From Beroe forskalii (taxonomy: Eukaryota > Ctenophora > Nuda > Beroida > Beroidae), in the NCBI GenBank assembly GCA_011033025.1, contig WFMF01000028.1:186001-250000 (forward strand): DNA of 64,000 bases. The letters run 5' to 3'. The notes beneath the pieces are model-generated. The model had not been told where the DNA came from. It made no database searches and worked only from the letters and a program-made list of their open reading frames with translations. Below are positions 62,970-64,000 of this stretch, piece by piece. Positions within the stretch are counted from its first letter, which is position 1. Each line of letters opens with the position of its first letter. The translations under genes were made by a program, and so were the position numbers.

Positions 62970-63740
62970 AAACATGAAAGTTTAGTACTTAATCGAAAAC
63001 ATTACAATTCACACCACAAGCATTGATAAAAACTGACTCGAGAGCTACAATCTTATGCGGATCTCGTATAGAATCTGCCCTTAAAGAAAAAAAACACGAT
63101 CACATGTGAATGTAGTCAGCTAAATCTTTAGAGTGCATCAAAATGTATGTATGTACTCCTCAGTTGAACAATAAGTTTTGCGCCATAATCATTATCTTCA
63201 TCCCGATCTAAAATAAGTAACGAACACTGACAGAGATAGAAATGACGGCGCACAGAAATAATGTAGTTGAATTTGATAAAATGGAGCAACACACCCTATA
63301 TATGGCGCCACAAGTCTTCGTTATATCTCTAAGACTAGATAAATAAACATTGAAGCACGGATGGAGTTATCAAGCGCGTCTGGGTGGCGCCATTTAGGTG
63401 TATACGATAGTGTTCCTTCTATCTATTTTATCTTTATCTTGTGCTGCCCTATAATATCGTTTAGATATATCGTATTTTATACATTGTGCTCGTATTTACT
63501 TTTATCTTGTGCTACCGAATGTGCCATATTTAAGAATATAACATATATCGTACTGAACATTATGTGCCTTATCGCTATTTTATCTTGTTTTACAGTATAT
63601 ATACGGTTAAGAATAGATTATATCGAATCGTTTTTAATATGAAAAGTGCGATAACAGATATCATGGGAGCTTATTATTCTCCTATTTACATCCGCACAGA
63701 GATAGCAAATAGGTTAGAATCATGCGAATGGCCGTTTTTA
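62970..63740. other. No gene seen
   Basis: This is unique AT-rich sequence. One frame (63361-63642) is open but composed of T/A-rich hydrophobic codons without recognisable features. Confidence 0.4.
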
Positions 63741-63744
63741 TAAA

Positions 63745-63925
63745 ATTGGTAGTAACTCAACAGTAGTAATTCAACAGCTGGGAATAGTAATTCAACACTT
63801 GAATAATAATTCAACAGTTGAGGTATAGTAATCACACACTTGACAGTAAGTCAACTGCTGGGTACGGTGATATTACATGATTAATATTGCTCAAAAATTC
63901 GAAAAGTAATTACACTGCAGGGTAA
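63745..63925. repeat. Degenerate ~21-bp repeat
   Basis: There are about seven diverged copies of an agtaattcaacagctgg-type unit leading into the second 12-bp array. Confidence 0.65.
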
Positions 63926-63927
63926 TA

Positions 63928-64000
63928 ATAGGAATAATTCGAGGAATGATTCGAGGAATGCTTTGAGGAATAATTCGAGGAATGATTTTAGGAATGATTT
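63928..64000. repeat. Second 12-bp array, running off the window
   Basis: About six copies of the aggaataattcg/aggaatgatttt unit, the same family as 60772-61575 and in the same orientation, continue past the right edge. Confidence 0.9.

Noticed and set aside
63361-63642. 93-codon hydrophobic frame
   Set aside because: It is T/A-rich with no start context or domain; the hydrophobicity follows from base composition.

Overview
This is a window of a eukaryotic, almost certainly invertebrate metazoan, nuclear genome. The evidence is spliced genes with GT-AG introns, a phosphodiesterase of the animal PDE8 type (PAS domain plus PDEase catalytic domain), and a dense mix of animal-type transposons: an RLE-type non-LTR element, a CR1/L2-like LINE, a Penelope-like element, MULE, pogo-like and 3-bp-TSD DNA elements. 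I cannot name the species. No prokaryotic operon, tRNA, rRNA or CRISPR array was seen.

Layout. 1-305: flank. 306-27156: a direct tandem duplication (unit A 306-10132, unit B 10133-27156) of a genomic block with three minus-strand exons of an unrecognised coiled-coil protein. All six exons are phase 0-0, and all seven nucleotide differences between the two exon sets are synonymous. Each unit serves as an empty-site control for insertions in the other. Unit B gained a 3-bp-TSD DNA element (10330-11483), a MULE remnant (12427-13650), a 5'-truncated RLE-type LINE (14999-16302), a TA-flanked pogo-like deletion derivative (17251-18049) and a 3.5-kb element with ~0.9-kb terminal inverted repeats (21690-25193). 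Unit A gained a foldback element (4619-5842).

27502-40642: a large inverted duplication (arms ~1.9 kb, loop ~4 kb). Its right arm is split by a 5.16-kb element, which carries a 660-bp element, a 2.66-kb element and, inside the latter, a 0.72-kb palindrome: four levels of nesting. 41000-43300: remnants of a Penelope-like element (GIY-YIG domain) and a CR1/L2-like LINE. 44127-51926: a 7.8-kb satellite of a 19-bp monomer, roughly 410 copies.

53231-59016: 3' half of a PDE8-like cAMP phosphodiesterase gene on the minus strand. Five exons are placed: PAS domain, linker, regulatory segment, start of catalytic domain, catalytic domain with stop. The 5' exons are not visible and probably lie beyond the right edge. 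59120-64000: tandem ~290-bp units, a 12-bp minisatellite that happens to be open in several frames, a 173-bp element able to form a three-armed (cloverleaf) fold, and an 893-bp near-perfect foldback with an 8-bp target duplication.

The only convincing host coding sequence is the coiled-coil exons and PDE8. Everything else is mobile or repetitive DNA, much of it made of short palindromes amplified in tandem.
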